Of a DNA stretch of 33,604 nt, positions 26,194 through 33,604 are shown piece by piece; the first letter of the stretch is position 1, and each line of letters begins with the position of its first letter. The translations under genes were made by a program, and so were the position numbers. Source of the stretch: Thiotrichaceae bacterium. GTDB lineage: Bacteria; Pseudomonadota; Gammaproteobacteria; Beggiatoales; Beggiatoaceae. The DNA lies in NCBI GenBank assembly GCA_016745055.1, contig JADGDF010000015.1, positions 8,677-42,280 of the forward strand. Direction: 5' to 3'. A model generated the notes under the pieces. That model was not told the origin of the DNA and ran no database searches. It saw nothing but the letters and a program-made list of their open reading frames with translations.

Positions 26194-27345
26194 ATGGAAA
26201 GAGATGAAGCCATGAGTTTAATGATGAAGTTGCTTAAACTCATGTTGAAAGAAGGAGGTTCTGACCTTTTTATTACTGCTCAGGCTGCCCCTTCAATGAA
26301 ATGTAAGGGTAAAATGATACCCATGATGAAACAACCTTTGTCTCCTAACGATGCAAAGGCTATGACTCAATGCATCATGAATGACAAGCAACTTAAAGAA
26401 TTTGATAGTACCAAAGAATGTAATTTTGCGATTCAACCACCTGGGGTAGGGCGATTTCGAGTAAACGCTTTTGTGCAACGCAGTTCTCCTGGGCTAGTTA
26501 TGCGTGTTATTACCGCAGAAGTGCCTCACTTTGATAAATTGAATTTACCCGTGACCCTTAAAGAAACCATTATGCTCAAAAATGGGTTGGTTATTATGGT
26601 GGGAGGGACAGGTTCTGGTAAATCGACAACCATGGCAGCACTGATTGACTGCCGTAATCGCGAAAGCTATGGACATATTATTACCCTAGAAGACCCGATT
26701 GAATATGTACATCCTCATAAAAACTGCATTATTATGCAACGGGAAATTGGCGTAGACTCACTGAGTTGGGAAAACGCCTTGCATAATACGTTGCGTCAAG
26801 CGCCGGACGTTATTCTGTTAGGGGAAATTCGGGATGAGTCCACCATGAACTTTGGACTTGAATTCGCACAAACAGGCCATTTAGCAATGGGGACACTCCA
26901 CGCAAATAACGCAAACCAAGCCATTGATCGGGTGTTGGGCTTTTTCTCAACTGAAAAGCAAAAGAAATTAATGCAGGATTTATCTTTAAATCTACGTTCA
27001 GTTATTTCCCAGCGTTTGGTTAAAACTATGAGTGGGGGACGAGCTGCGGTCATCGAAATTTTGTTAAATTCTCCTTTAATTCAAGAACTTATCGCCAAAG
27101 GAGATGTGGGAGGCATTAAACCCATCATGGCTAAGTCCAAAGAATTGGGTATGCAAACCTTCGATCAACATTTATTTGACTTGCAACAAGCAGATATTAT
27201 TTCTATGGAAGAAGCATTAGGCAATTCTGACTCTCCCAATGAATTACGCCTACGGATTAAGCTAGAAGGTAAAGATTCAGGAAATGATGAAAATCTTGGC
27301 CTCAAGTTCAAACCCAATCCAACTGATGAAGCAGCAGCACACTAA
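26194..27345 (+). CDS. pilU: PilT/PilU-family type IV pilus retraction ATPase
   Basis: A 383-residue hexameric cytoplasmic motor ATPase that powers pilus retraction at the type IV pilus base. The N-terminal PAS-like domain begins LLKLMLKEGGSDLFITAQAA. The RecA-like domain has Walker A GGTGSGKST (137-145), an Asp box around ITLEDPIEY, Walker B VILLGEIRD, and a His box TGHLAMGTLHANNA. The length and the KEGGSDLFITA start resemble PilU more than PilT (about 345 residues), so pilU is the better symbol, though not certain. AAGGA precedes the ATG. The second PilT-like gene follows after 33 bases, so the two are likely co-transcribed. Confidence 0.88.
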   Translation: MERDEAMSLMMKLLKLMLKEGGSDLFITAQAAPSMKCKGKMIPMMKQPLSPNDAKAMTQCIMNDKQLKEFDSTKECNFAIQPPGVGRFRVNAFVQRSSPGLVMRVITAEVPHFDKLNLPVTLKETIMLKNGLVIMVGGTGSGKSTTMAALIDCRNRESYGHIITLEDPIEYVHPHKNCIIMQREIGVDSLSWENALHNTLRQAPDVILLGEIRDESTMNFGLEFAQTGHLAMGTLHANNANQAIDRVLGFFSTEKQKKLMQDLSLNLRSVISQRLVKTMSGGRAAVIEILLNSPLIQELIAKGDVGGIKPIMAKSKELGMQTFDQHLFDLQQADIISMEEALGNSDSPNELRLRIKLEGKDSGNDENLGLKFKPNPTDEAAAH

Positions 27346-27378
27346 CTAAAAACAAGCTTAAAATGGTGACAATGTAAA

Positions 27379-28806
27379 ATGGACTTAACCCCGTATTTAA
27401 AACTTGTCGTTGAAAAAAAAGCAACGGACCTCTTCGTGACTGTCGGAGAACCAATCAGAGTTAAATTAAATAGCCAAGATAAACCTGTTGGCAAAGAAAA
27501 GTTAGCGGCTGAAAAAACTAAAGCTGCAGCCTTTGCCCTGATGTCTGAGGCGCAAAAAAAACAATTTGTCAAAGATAAACAAATCAGTTTTGTTTATACT
27601 CATGATGATCATGGTAAATTTAATGTTGAGGTAAGCTTTAAAAATAAAGCTGTGGGGATTGCAATTCAACCAGCAGATAGTATTTCTGAAAAAAAAGCAG
27701 AAGTTGCCCCAGCAGACGACAATATGGGCATTCCTCTCATTGATAGTACAGACTTAATTGATTACCTCAATTTGATTGTCAAACACGACGGGTCAGATTT
27801 ATTTGTCACTGTTGGTTCTCAAATTAAAGCTAAAATTTATGGCACTGCCCGTCCACTCAGTACTTTTGTGGCTACGCCTGAAATTACCAAAGCGTGTGCT
27901 TATTCCATTTTAACCGATGAACAAATTGAGCAATTTGAATCCACTAAAGATTTGGATTTCGCAATTAGCTTACCCGATGGGAGCGCCCGTTTTCGGGGAA
28001 ATGGCTTTTTCCAACGCAAAACGATTGGTTTAGTCATGCGCTTTATTCCTTCTGAAATTCCTAATGCTAAAGCGATGGGTACACCTGACATTCTGCTTGA
28101 ATTAATCATGGCAAAACGTGGATTGTTACTGATGGTAGGGGGAACGGGTTCAGGTAAATCAACTACCTTAGCGGCCATGCTCAATCACCGGAATGCCAAC
28201 TCTCCAGGTCATATTCTAACTATTGAAGACCCTGTTGAATTTTCTCATCCCAATCAAATGTCTATTGTTAACCAACGTGAAGTTGGGGTAGATACTGCCT
28301 CTTATGCAGCAGGGATTAAAGCCTCTTTGCGGGAAGCGCCTGACGTTATTCTGATTGGAGAAATTCGGACGGAAGAAACCATGGAAGCAGCTTTGGAACT
28401 GGCTAATACAGGGCATTTATGTGTGTCAACCATGCATGCAAATACAGCTAACCAAGCACTAGATCGTTGCATTAACATGTTCCCAACGTCAAAACACAAA
28501 CAGTTGTTCATGGATATGTCAGCCAACATTAATGCTGTTATTTCCCAGCGTTTAGTCCCTGATGTGAGAGGTAAACGTTGTGCCGCCATTGAAATCATGA
28601 TTAACACACCTAATATTGCAGATTTGATTTTAAAAGGCGCTTTAAGTGATGTTAAAGAAGCGATGAAAGAAAGTGGAACAAGAGGGATGAAATCTTTTGA
28701 TGATGCGCTTTATGATTTATACAAAGAAGGTCGAATTAGTTTGGAAGAAGCTTTGAAAAATGCAGACTCTCGCAACGATTTAGAAGGAAAAATTAACTTT
28801 GGTTAA
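27379..28806 (+). CDS. PilT/PilU-family ATPase with duplicated N-terminal domain
   Basis: 475 residues, roughly 90-130 longer than PilT or PilU. Residues 118-475 form a complete family member: an N-domain starting LIDYLNLIVKHDGSDLFVTV, Walker A GGTGSGKST (254-262), IEDPVEF, Walker B VILIGEIRTEE with Glu328, and a His box TGHLCVSTMHANTA. Residues 1-105 repeat the N-domain pattern in shortened form: MDLTPYLKLVVEKKATDLFV aligns with the start of the second copy, then SEAQKKQFVKDKQISFVYT with DEQIEQFESTKDLDFAI. A charged, Ala-rich linker (about 103-117) joins them. The extra copy has no ATPase part. It probably alters hexamer assembly or partner contacts (inference). It sits in one operon with the preceding paralogue. 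Confidence 0.9.
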   Translation: MDLTPYLKLVVEKKATDLFVTVGEPIRVKLNSQDKPVGKEKLAAEKTKAAAFALMSEAQKKQFVKDKQISFVYTHDDHGKFNVEVSFKNKAVGIAIQPADSISEKKAEVAPADDNMGIPLIDSTDLIDYLNLIVKHDGSDLFVTVGSQIKAKIYGTARPLSTFVATPEITKACAYSILTDEQIEQFESTKDLDFAISLPDGSARFRGNGFFQRKTIGLVMRFIPSEIPNAKAMGTPDILLELIMAKRGLLLMVGGTGSGKSTTLAAMLNHRNANSPGHILTIEDPVEFSHPNQMSIVNQREVGVDTASYAAGIKASLREAPDVILIGEIRTEETMEAALELANTGHLCVSTMHANTANQALDRCINMFPTSKHKQLFMDMSANINAVISQRLVPDVRGKRCAAIEIMINTPNIADLILKGALSDVKEAMKESGTRGMKSFDDALYDLYKEGRISLEEALKNADSRNDLEGKINFG

Positions 28807-28841
28807 TCATACATACTCTTCGCGCGTCAAAACCAGAATTC

Positions 28842-28861
28842 TTCGTGCCGCACCGCACGAA
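28842..28861 (+). terminator. Hairpin after the second pilT-like gene
   Basis: TTCGTGC and GCACGAA form a perfect 7-bp stem with a six-base loop, 36 bases past the stop. There is no T-run, so termination would be weak or need another factor. Confidence 0.35.
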
Positions 28862-29005
28862 AAGCCTATAAAAAATACGACTGAACTTTGATTAGCCTTG
28901 AGTATAACTAAGAAAAGTACTGTAATATTAAGTGAGTTCTCATTATAAAAATAAACTTCTAAATACGTTTATGAGAATACTATACTTTTTAAAAAGGAAC
29001 ACAAC

Positions 29006-29632
29006 ATGTTAGTCAATATTAATACGGGTACATTATTTGTCATTTCAGCTCCTTCTGGCGCGGGCAAAACAAGTTTAGTTAAATCGCTCGTTGAAAATAT
29101 GGAAAATGTTGAAGTTTCTGTTTCCTGCACCACACGACAACGACGTCCTGGTGAAAAGAATGGGGTAAATTACAATTTTATCAGTCAAGATGAATTTATC
29201 CATATGCTGGATAAAAACTTATTTTTAGAACATGCACAAGTATTTGACCACTATTATGGTACGCCTCAACCTTGGGTAGTCGATAAGCTTAATCAAGGTA
29301 TTGATATTATTTTAGAAATTGATTGGCTTGGTGCGCAACAAGTGCGTCGTTTAAAACCTGATTGTGTGGGCATTTATATTTTACCGCCTTCCCGAGAAAT
29401 TTTGGAGCAACGCCTACGCAATCGTGAACAAGACAGTGATGCTGTGATAGCAAAACGTATGGATAAGGCCGCTGATGAATTAACCCATTACGTCGAATTT
29501 GATTATCTAGTTGTCAATGATATTTTTGAACGGGCATTGACTGATTTGCAAACCATTGTACGTTGCCATAGACTAACTCACCGTGTACAATCGCAAAAAC
29601 AACAAACTTTGTTACAACAGTTGCTTGCGTGA
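29006..29632 (+). CDS. gmk: Guanylate kinase
   Basis: Converts GMP to GDP with ATP, an essential step of guanine nucleotide and c-di-GMP supply. The P-loop APSGAGKT (15-22) and the GMP-binding block SCTTRQRRPGEKNGVNYNFI (from residue 39) are complete, as is the DWLGAQQVRRL strand-helix near the middle. The length of 208 residues is typical. AAAGGAAC precedes the ATG. In many gammaproteobacteria gmk is followed by rpoZ and spoT; here a small lipoprotein gene overlaps its stop codon and moaC follows. That suggests a rearranged operon. Confidence 0.97.
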   Translation: MLVNINTGTLFVISAPSGAGKTSLVKSLVENMENVEVSVSCTTRQRRPGEKNGVNYNFISQDEFIHMLDKNLFLEHAQVFDHYYGTPQPWVVDKLNQGIDIILEIDWLGAQQVRRLKPDCVGIYILPPSREILEQRLRNREQDSDAVIAKRMDKAADELTHYVEFDYLVVNDIFERALTDLQTIVRCHRLTHRVQSQKQQTLLQQLLA

Positions 29633-29637
29633 TAAAA

Positions 29638-30108
29638 ATGAAAATATTGAGCTATTTTTTATTGTGCTATACCATTTTTATGTTAAATGGGTGTGGAAAT
29701 CCAGAACTACCTCCCGTCAAAATGACTTTGCTTGATTTTGGTAAACAGAAAGAGGTTGAACAAGTTAAAACAAAACTCACTATGCAGTCTATCATTATTC
29801 AAGAAACCTTAGTTGATCCCATGGCAGCACTTGAACGCATTCAAGCGGCTAGAAGTGATATTGATCCATTAACCAATTACATTGAAAAATATCAACATGA
29901 TAAAGCCATGCAACCTTATGTGAAAAAAGTAAAATTTGAAAAAGATAAGCGTTGTGCAAGAGTTGAAGGATTTTACCAACGGCTAGACAAAAAATTGGTT
30001 AATTTAACGGATTTAGCAAAAAATTATAGTTATTCCTGTCCCCATGTGGTGGCTAAATTTATAGATACTTTGGAAAGTGGGCAAAGCATGGAATTGGATC
30101 AATGGTGA
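29638..30108 (+). CDS. Small lipoprotein of unknown function
   Basis: A 156-residue predicted lipoprotein: a hydrophobic signal starting [15 protein letters not shown] and the lipobox MLNGC, then a mature part that is lysine-rich and helical with no domain I recognise. Later cysteines occur in KRCARVEG and SYSCPHVVA. The start at 29638 gives the cleanest signal. A GTG at 29629 overlapping the gmk stop would add three residues. No ribosome binding site is visible for either, so translation is probably coupled to gmk. Its 3' end overlaps moaC by 7 bases. The operon position suggests co-expression only, not function. Confidence 0.7.
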   Translation: MKILSYFLLCYTIFMLNGCGNPELPPVKMTLLDFGKQKEVEQVKTKLTMQSIIIQETLVDPMAALERIQAARSDIDPLTNYIEKYQHDKAMQPYVKKVKFEKDKRCARVEGFYQRLDKKLVNLTDLAKNYSYSCPHVVAKFIDTLESGQSMELDQW

Positions 30109-30584
30109 ACCCATTAACACACTTTAACCAATCTGGTGAAGCACATATGGTCGATGTGGGCGAGAAGTCCACTACCCATAGAGTCGCAGTAACAGAAGGG
30201 TTTATTTCCATGCAACCTGAAACATTAGCTTTAATTATTCAAGGTAGCCATAAAAAAGGTGACGTATTAGGTATTGCAAGAATTGCTGCGATCATGGGCG
30301 CTAAAAAAACCAGTGATTTAATTCCTTTATGCCATCCTCTAAGCCTTACCCATATCAATGTTGATTTAACGCCTCAGTTAGAAAATAATGGTATATATTG
30401 CCAAACAACAGTCGAAACCTTAGGACAAACCGGCGTGGAAATGGAGGCCTTAACCGCTACCCAGGTAGCTTTACTCACAATTTACGACATGTGTAAAGCT
30501 GTTGACCGAGGCATGACGATTGAACAAGTCCGATTGCTCAAAAAGTCAGGCGGAAAATCGGGTTTATGGGAAAGAAATATTTAA
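30102..30584 (+). CDS. moaC: Cyclic pyranopterin monophosphate synthase MoaC
   Basis: MoaC forms cPMP from the MoaA product in the first stage of molybdenum cofactor synthesis. Key residues match the family: Lys52 ([11 protein letters not shown]), His78 in LCHPL (76-80), Glu113 in GVEMEALT (111-118), Asp129 and Lys132 in YDMCKAVD (128-135), and the closing [10 protein letters not shown]. The length of 160 residues is normal. It starts at ATG 30102 inside the end of the lipoprotein gene, so expression is coupled. No other moa gene is in the window. The cofactor would serve nitrate reductase or similar enzymes, which fits the nearby nnrS (inference). Confidence 0.97.
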   Translation: MVNPLTHFNQSGEAHMVDVGEKSTTHRVAVTEGFISMQPETLALIIQGSHKKGDVLGIARIAAIMGAKKTSDLIPLCHPLSLTHINVDLTPQLENNGIYCQTTVETLGQTGVEMEALTATQVALLTIYDMCKAVDRGMTIEQVRLLKKSGGKSGLWERNI

Positions 30585-30608
30585 GCCAATTGTCAGCTCA
30601 TAGGTCTG

Positions 30609-30686
30609 ATTAGACTTTTTGCAACGCAAAAACTGTAACCTGCGAGTTAGGGTTTGTAACCTTAACCCAAACGTTTTGAACATGCA
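30609..30686 (+). repeat. Family C hairpin repeat, copy 2
   Basis: TTAGACTTTTTGCAACGCAA with a TTTTTGC-AAC-GCAAAAA hairpin, followed by GTAACC, a GGTTTGTAACCTTAACCC stretch, AACGTTTT and AACATG. It matches the minus-strand reading of 11661-11740. It lies 25 bases past moaC and may end that transcript. Confidence 0.7.
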
Positions 30687-30765
30687 TTCTTAGTATTACT
30701 AGAAAAGAATGTGTCATATAGTCAATTTACCCTGCTTTATAACGAACGATAAGCAAGGAATCATC

Positions 30766-31965
30766 ATGGCAATTCATATCCCTATACCTAATGCCCCCCC
30801 CCAAAATCCTCATGCTTTTGCACTCTTTCGTTTAGGATTTCGTCCATTTTTTTTGGGTGCAGGCGTGTTCTCAGTGTTTGCTATGTTGCTGTGGACGCTA
30901 CTTTATGCAGGACAGCTTTCTATGCCATTGTCAGGCATTCCCATGACCTATTGGCACGCACATGAAATGATTTATGGTTATGGATTGGCTGTCATTGCTG
31001 GCTTTTTACTCACTGCAACCAAAAATTGGACAGGACAGCAAACTTTACATGGCTGGGCATTAGCAGCGTTGTTTAGTGTGTGGTTACTGGCTCGGCTCAT
31101 GCCACTATTGAATGTACCTATTATGTGGATTGCCATCACCGATTTAAGCTTTTGTCTTGCGTTGATTGTATCCATTGCTGTACCAATTATTAAAGTGCGC
31201 CAGTGGCAACAATTGGTGCTATTAATCAACGTTTCATTTCTGACAATGGGTAATGCCTTATTTTACGTAGGCTTGCTCGGCTATGTTTCTCAAGAGGCGC
31301 AATCGGGGATTTATTTTGGGCTGTATTTGGTGATTGGTCTGATTATGATTATGGGACGGCGCGTAATTCCATTTTTTATTGAGCGAGGTGTGGCTGTTAA
31401 ATTAAAAAATTGGTTATGGTTAGATGTGGCCAGTGTTGCAGTATTTGTTCCCTTCTTTATGCTCGCAACGTTTACTCAATATACCCAATATGCTGCGGGA
31501 ATTGCTTTGGTCGTATTTGTATTACATGCGATTCGTTTATGGGGTTGGTATACCGTTGGTATTTGGCAAAAATCATTGTTATGGAGTCTATATCTTTCTT
31601 ATGCGTGCATCACTTCAGGATTTTTATTATATGCACTCAGCTTTTATTTTCAGTGGTTTCCTTTGTTGGCGACCCATTCATTTGCCATTGGTGGGATTGG
31701 TTTAATGACTATCAGTATGATGGCGCGAGTTGCATTGGGTCACACAGGACGTAATGTGCAGCAGCCACCTGCCATTCTGCATTATTTATTTCTAATTTTA
31801 TTTGCCAGCTTTCTCTCTCGGGTTGTAATGCCACTGTTAATTTGGGAATGGTATGTTTATTGGGTACTAGGTTCGCAGATTTTGTGGATTGTGGCATTTT
31901 CAGGGTTCATATGGGTTTATGTTCCTATTCTCATGCGCCCACGTACCGATCATCAATGGAGTTAG
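30766..31965 (+). CDS. nnrS: NnrS family heme/copper membrane protein
   Basis: NnrS proteins are polytopic inner-membrane proteins that bind heme and copper and are made in response to nitric oxide, relieving its effects in denitrifiers. The family's pattern is clear: LFRLGFRPFFLGAG near the start, the histidine motif YWHAHEMIYGYG, MGRRVIPFFIERGV, and HSFAIGGIGLMTISMMARVALGHTGR, over roughly a dozen hydrophobic segments. The start at 30766 is chosen because AAGGAA lies just ahead; the in-frame ATG at 30709 would add 19 polar residues without a binding site. That leaves 399 residues, normal for the family. A run of nine C (30794-30802) falls at codons 10-13. No Fnr/NNR-type site was recognised upstream. 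Confidence 0.93.
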   Translation: MAIHIPIPNAPPQNPHAFALFRLGFRPFFLGAGVFSVFAMLLWTLLYAGQLSMPLSGIPMTYWHAHEMIYGYGLAVIAGFLLTATKNWTGQQTLHGWALAALFSVWLLARLMPLLNVPIMWIAITDLSFCLALIVSIAVPIIKVRQWQQLVLLINVSFLTMGNALFYVGLLGYVSQEAQSGIYFGLYLVIGLIMIMGRRVIPFFIERGVAVKLKNWLWLDVASVAVFVPFFMLATFTQYTQYAAGIALVVFVLHAIRLWGWYTVGIWQKSLLWSLYLSYACITSGFLLYALSFYFQWFPLLATHSFAIGGIGLMTISMMARVALGHTGRNVQQPPAILHYLFLILFASFLSRVVMPLLIWEWYVYWVLGSQILWIVAFSGFIWVYVPILMRPRTDHQWS

Positions 31966-32025
31966 CGAATAGCCAATTTAAAAAAATTATGATATACAGC
32001 GCTAAAGATATAAAGGAGGGTTAAT

Positions 32026-32100
32026 TTGCCTGACATGCAAAACTGGCTTATAGTTTTTATGATACCTAATTTTAGTTTAATAGGAATAACAGTAAAATGA
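32026..32100 (+). CDS. Putative 24-codon leader ORF with TTG start
   Basis: A very strong ribosome binding site, AAAGGAGGG (32012-32020), is followed after 5 bases by TTG. The frame then runs 24 codons (PDMQNWLIVFMIPNFSLIG..., a hydrophobic peptide) and ends in TGA at 32098-32100. That stop overlaps the ATG of the next gene as ATGA. This is the layout of translational coupling. An ATG at 32035 in the same frame is an alternative start but 14 bases from the binding site. It could be a small membrane protein or simply a coupling leader; no homologue is known to me. Confidence 0.5.
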   Translation: MPDMQNWLIVFMIPNFSLIGITVK

Positions 32101-33422
32101 ATAGAAAACAGTTTAAAAGTGCAGTCAAAAAAGGTTTGGGACGGGCAAAAGTTGAAATCCTAAATAAAGGCTTAGATGATTATGTCGACTTGGTATTAGC
32201 AGCCTGTTTATCGCAACAATGTTATGATACTCAATCTGAACCCAGTCGAGCAAAGTGGTTATTTGAATTATTTCAACATTCGGACTATTACCCAAAATTT
32301 CAAACGGATATTCTTTCAGCGCTTACCAACAGTCATGATGAAAGAGATTTAGAACAACTATTTGATTTAGCTTATTGGATGGCAAAGTTAGGGGATAAAA
32401 AAGCGAAAAAAATATTACGGCAACAAACTTTCAAAATTGCCTGTGAAGATACTTATTCAAGAAATGGTTTAGGCGCAGAGGAACTCTTGAAATTGGGCAA
32501 GAAAAAAGACCTCTTAAAATTGGCGAAAATATATAGTCAAAGGCTAAAACTTGGAGAAGACGATTGTCACATTCCCTTCGATCAATTTATTTACCCGAAA
32601 AAACAAATAGCCAGAAGCTTGTCGGTGTTAAAAAAGCATGCTCAAGCTGATCCTGATATTCAAACCTGTTTAAATTATTTGCAAACACATTATGCCAATG
32701 ATATTGCTGGGAAAAACACTATTTACCAGCAAAATTGGGAACAACAAAAACAATTATTTAGAGAAAAATATCCACTGGCGCAAATAATTTTACGGGCAAG
32801 CAACAAAGAGGGTAAATTTCCTGGTTTATACGCAAGGTTTGGGCGTTGTGCTACTCCAGAAGAATTAGAATACATTTTTGTCTTACTATTAAAAACACAC
32901 AAAAAGTCAGTACGTAAACGTTTGTTATGGGTATTTAGTCGGACAGCAATACCTAGATGGGATAAGCGTCTACTTAAATGGGCAGCTTCTAAACACAGTG
33001 GTTTGAAGTGGGCCGCAACGACGGCTTTAGGACGCATACAAGACCGACGTATTTACCAATTTGCGAAAAAACAGCTTGTTCAACATGGATTAAACGGAGA
33101 TTATTGGTCGGGTCTTGACTTATTTCTGCACAATTATGGCAAAGCGGTTCCTAAGTTATTGATGCAAGCTTTGAGTCAGCTCGAAGTTGATGAGGAAGAT
33201 GAACATCATGGCTTGGCATCAAGCATCATTAAGCTCACGGAGAACAATCCTGATCCTAAATTATTCAAGGCATTGGAATGGGTTTATGAAAATACGCCTT
33301 GTAGCTTTTGTCGTTGTGAGGCGCTGCAACAACTCAAGCATCTAAAAAAACTCCGTCCTCATATAAAACGAGAAGCCGCATTTGATAGTCATAAAAAAAT
33401 ACGGCAGTTGGTGACATGTTGA
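32097..33422 (+). CDS. Uncharacterised protein with HEAT-like helical C-terminal half
   Basis: 441 residues, no signal peptide or membrane segment, rich in lysine and leucine. I do not recognise the family. From about residue 255 on, paired-helix units resemble HEAT/armadillo-type repeats (for example KRLLWVFSRTAIPRWDKRLL, then KWAATTALGRIQDRRIYQFA, and later NTPCSFCRCEALQQLKHLKK). These suggest a scaffold or protein-binding role. Three cysteines (402, 405, 407) are close together. The start is supported by AGGAA 10 bases ahead, and by the overlap with the small TTG ORF. It follows nnrS on the same strand, so co-transcription is possible. Confidence 0.7.
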   Translation: MNRKQFKSAVKKGLGRAKVEILNKGLDDYVDLVLAACLSQQCYDTQSEPSRAKWLFELFQHSDYYPKFQTDILSALTNSHDERDLEQLFDLAYWMAKLGDKKAKKILRQQTFKIACEDTYSRNGLGAEELLKLGKKKDLLKLAKIYSQRLKLGEDDCHIPFDQFIYPKKQIARSLSVLKKHAQADPDIQTCLNYLQTHYANDIAGKNTIYQQNWEQQKQLFREKYPLAQIILRASNKEGKFPGLYARFGRCATPEELEYIFVLLLKTHKKSVRKRLLWVFSRTAIPRWDKRLLKWAASKHSGLKWAATTALGRIQDRRIYQFAKKQLVQHGLNGDYWSGLDLFLHNYGKAVPKLLMQALSQLEVDEEDEHHGLASSIIKLTENNPDPKLFKALEWVYENTPCSFCRCEALQQLKHLKKLRPHIKREAAFDSHKKIRQLVTC

Positions 33423-33604
33423 TAAAACTGAATTCATAAGACAGATAAGCGATAGTGTCTCTGCCATTTGAGAAAATCGCACGGAACTTAACGATTTTGC
33501 CCCAATTCGGTGGATGACGCTGTTGCTTATCCCATAGGCATCAATTTAAGCACTCCAATTGGCCATTTGGTCAACAGTGTTGAGTTTCTTCCTGCGTTTA
33601 TTGT
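33423..33604 (-). other. Right edge; possible decayed ORF on the minus strand
   Basis: On the minus strand one frame is open from the edge except for a single in-frame TAA at about 33547. It reads RRKKLNTVDQMANWSA, then IDAYGISNSVIHRIGAKSLS and SVRFSQMAETLSL. It may be the broken end of a gene outside the window. Homology is not recognised and the stretch is too short to be sure. Confidence 0.2.

Noticed and set aside
28302..28607. Minus-strand ORF of 101 codons opposite the second pilT-like gene
   Set aside because: It is antisense to the Walker B and His-box coding region, so it is an artefact of that gene's codon use.

Overview
The window is an AT-rich gammaproteobacterial chromosome segment. 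Its gene mix points to a large colourless sulfur bacterium (Beggiatoa/Thioploca/Thiomargarita-like, Thiotrichales). It combines a dodecaheme cytochrome c, an NnrS-type nitric-oxide-response protein, MoaC, long multi-PAS and CHASE2 signalling proteins, type IV pilus retraction ATPases, a plant-type leucine-rich-repeat secreted protein and several families of short palindromic repeats between genes. The taxonomic call is inference from gene content; there is no rRNA or tRNA gene in the window.

Left part (1-8413, all genes on the minus strand). A GC-richer, hairpin-rich edge is followed by rsmH, surE, a radical SAM protein, a double-cNMP-domain patatin phospholipase and a CHASE2-GGDEF-EAL protein. 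rsmH lies outside the usual mraZ-rsmH-ftsL cluster. The patatin and radical SAM genes are close enough to be co-transcribed. The GGDEF motif is degenerate and the EAL motif intact, so the last protein should degrade c-di-GMP.

Middle part (8414-22296). A single plus-strand gene for an exported protein with 12 heme motifs has its own strong terminator. It is bracketed by two copies of a MITE-like element. Then come, on the minus strand, a secreted LRR plus beta-propeller protein, a gene graveyard holding the 3' end of aceF, a 1306-residue hybrid histidine kinase and two tandem paralogous NMT1/THI5-type lipoprotein substrate-binding proteins with no permease or ATPase gene. The kinase and the binding proteins may form one sensing unit (inference).

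Right part (22297-33604, all genes on the plus strand). lon has a good sigma-70 promoter. It is followed by a doubly broken cupin gene, a terD-family gene, two PilT/PilU-type ATPases, gmk, a small lipoprotein gene, moaC, nnrS, a probable 24-codon TTG-start leader ORF, and an unrecognised 441-residue protein. The second PilT-like protein carries an extra, degenerate copy of the family's N-terminal domain. gmk, the lipoprotein gene and moaC overlap end to start and look like one operon.

Three repeat families recur between genes. Family A is a 33-bp near-perfect palindrome around AGACCTGGCAGG (3 copies). Family B has CCATTAAGTTAAG terminal inverted repeats (2 copies plus a core-only relative). 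Family C contains TTTTTGC/GCAAAAA hairpins (2 copies). No complete transposase gene, CRISPR array or tRNA was seen. The most unusual observations are the duplicated PilU N-domain, the 12-heme cytochrome with one CX4CH site and its repeat bracket, and the coupled TTG small ORF.
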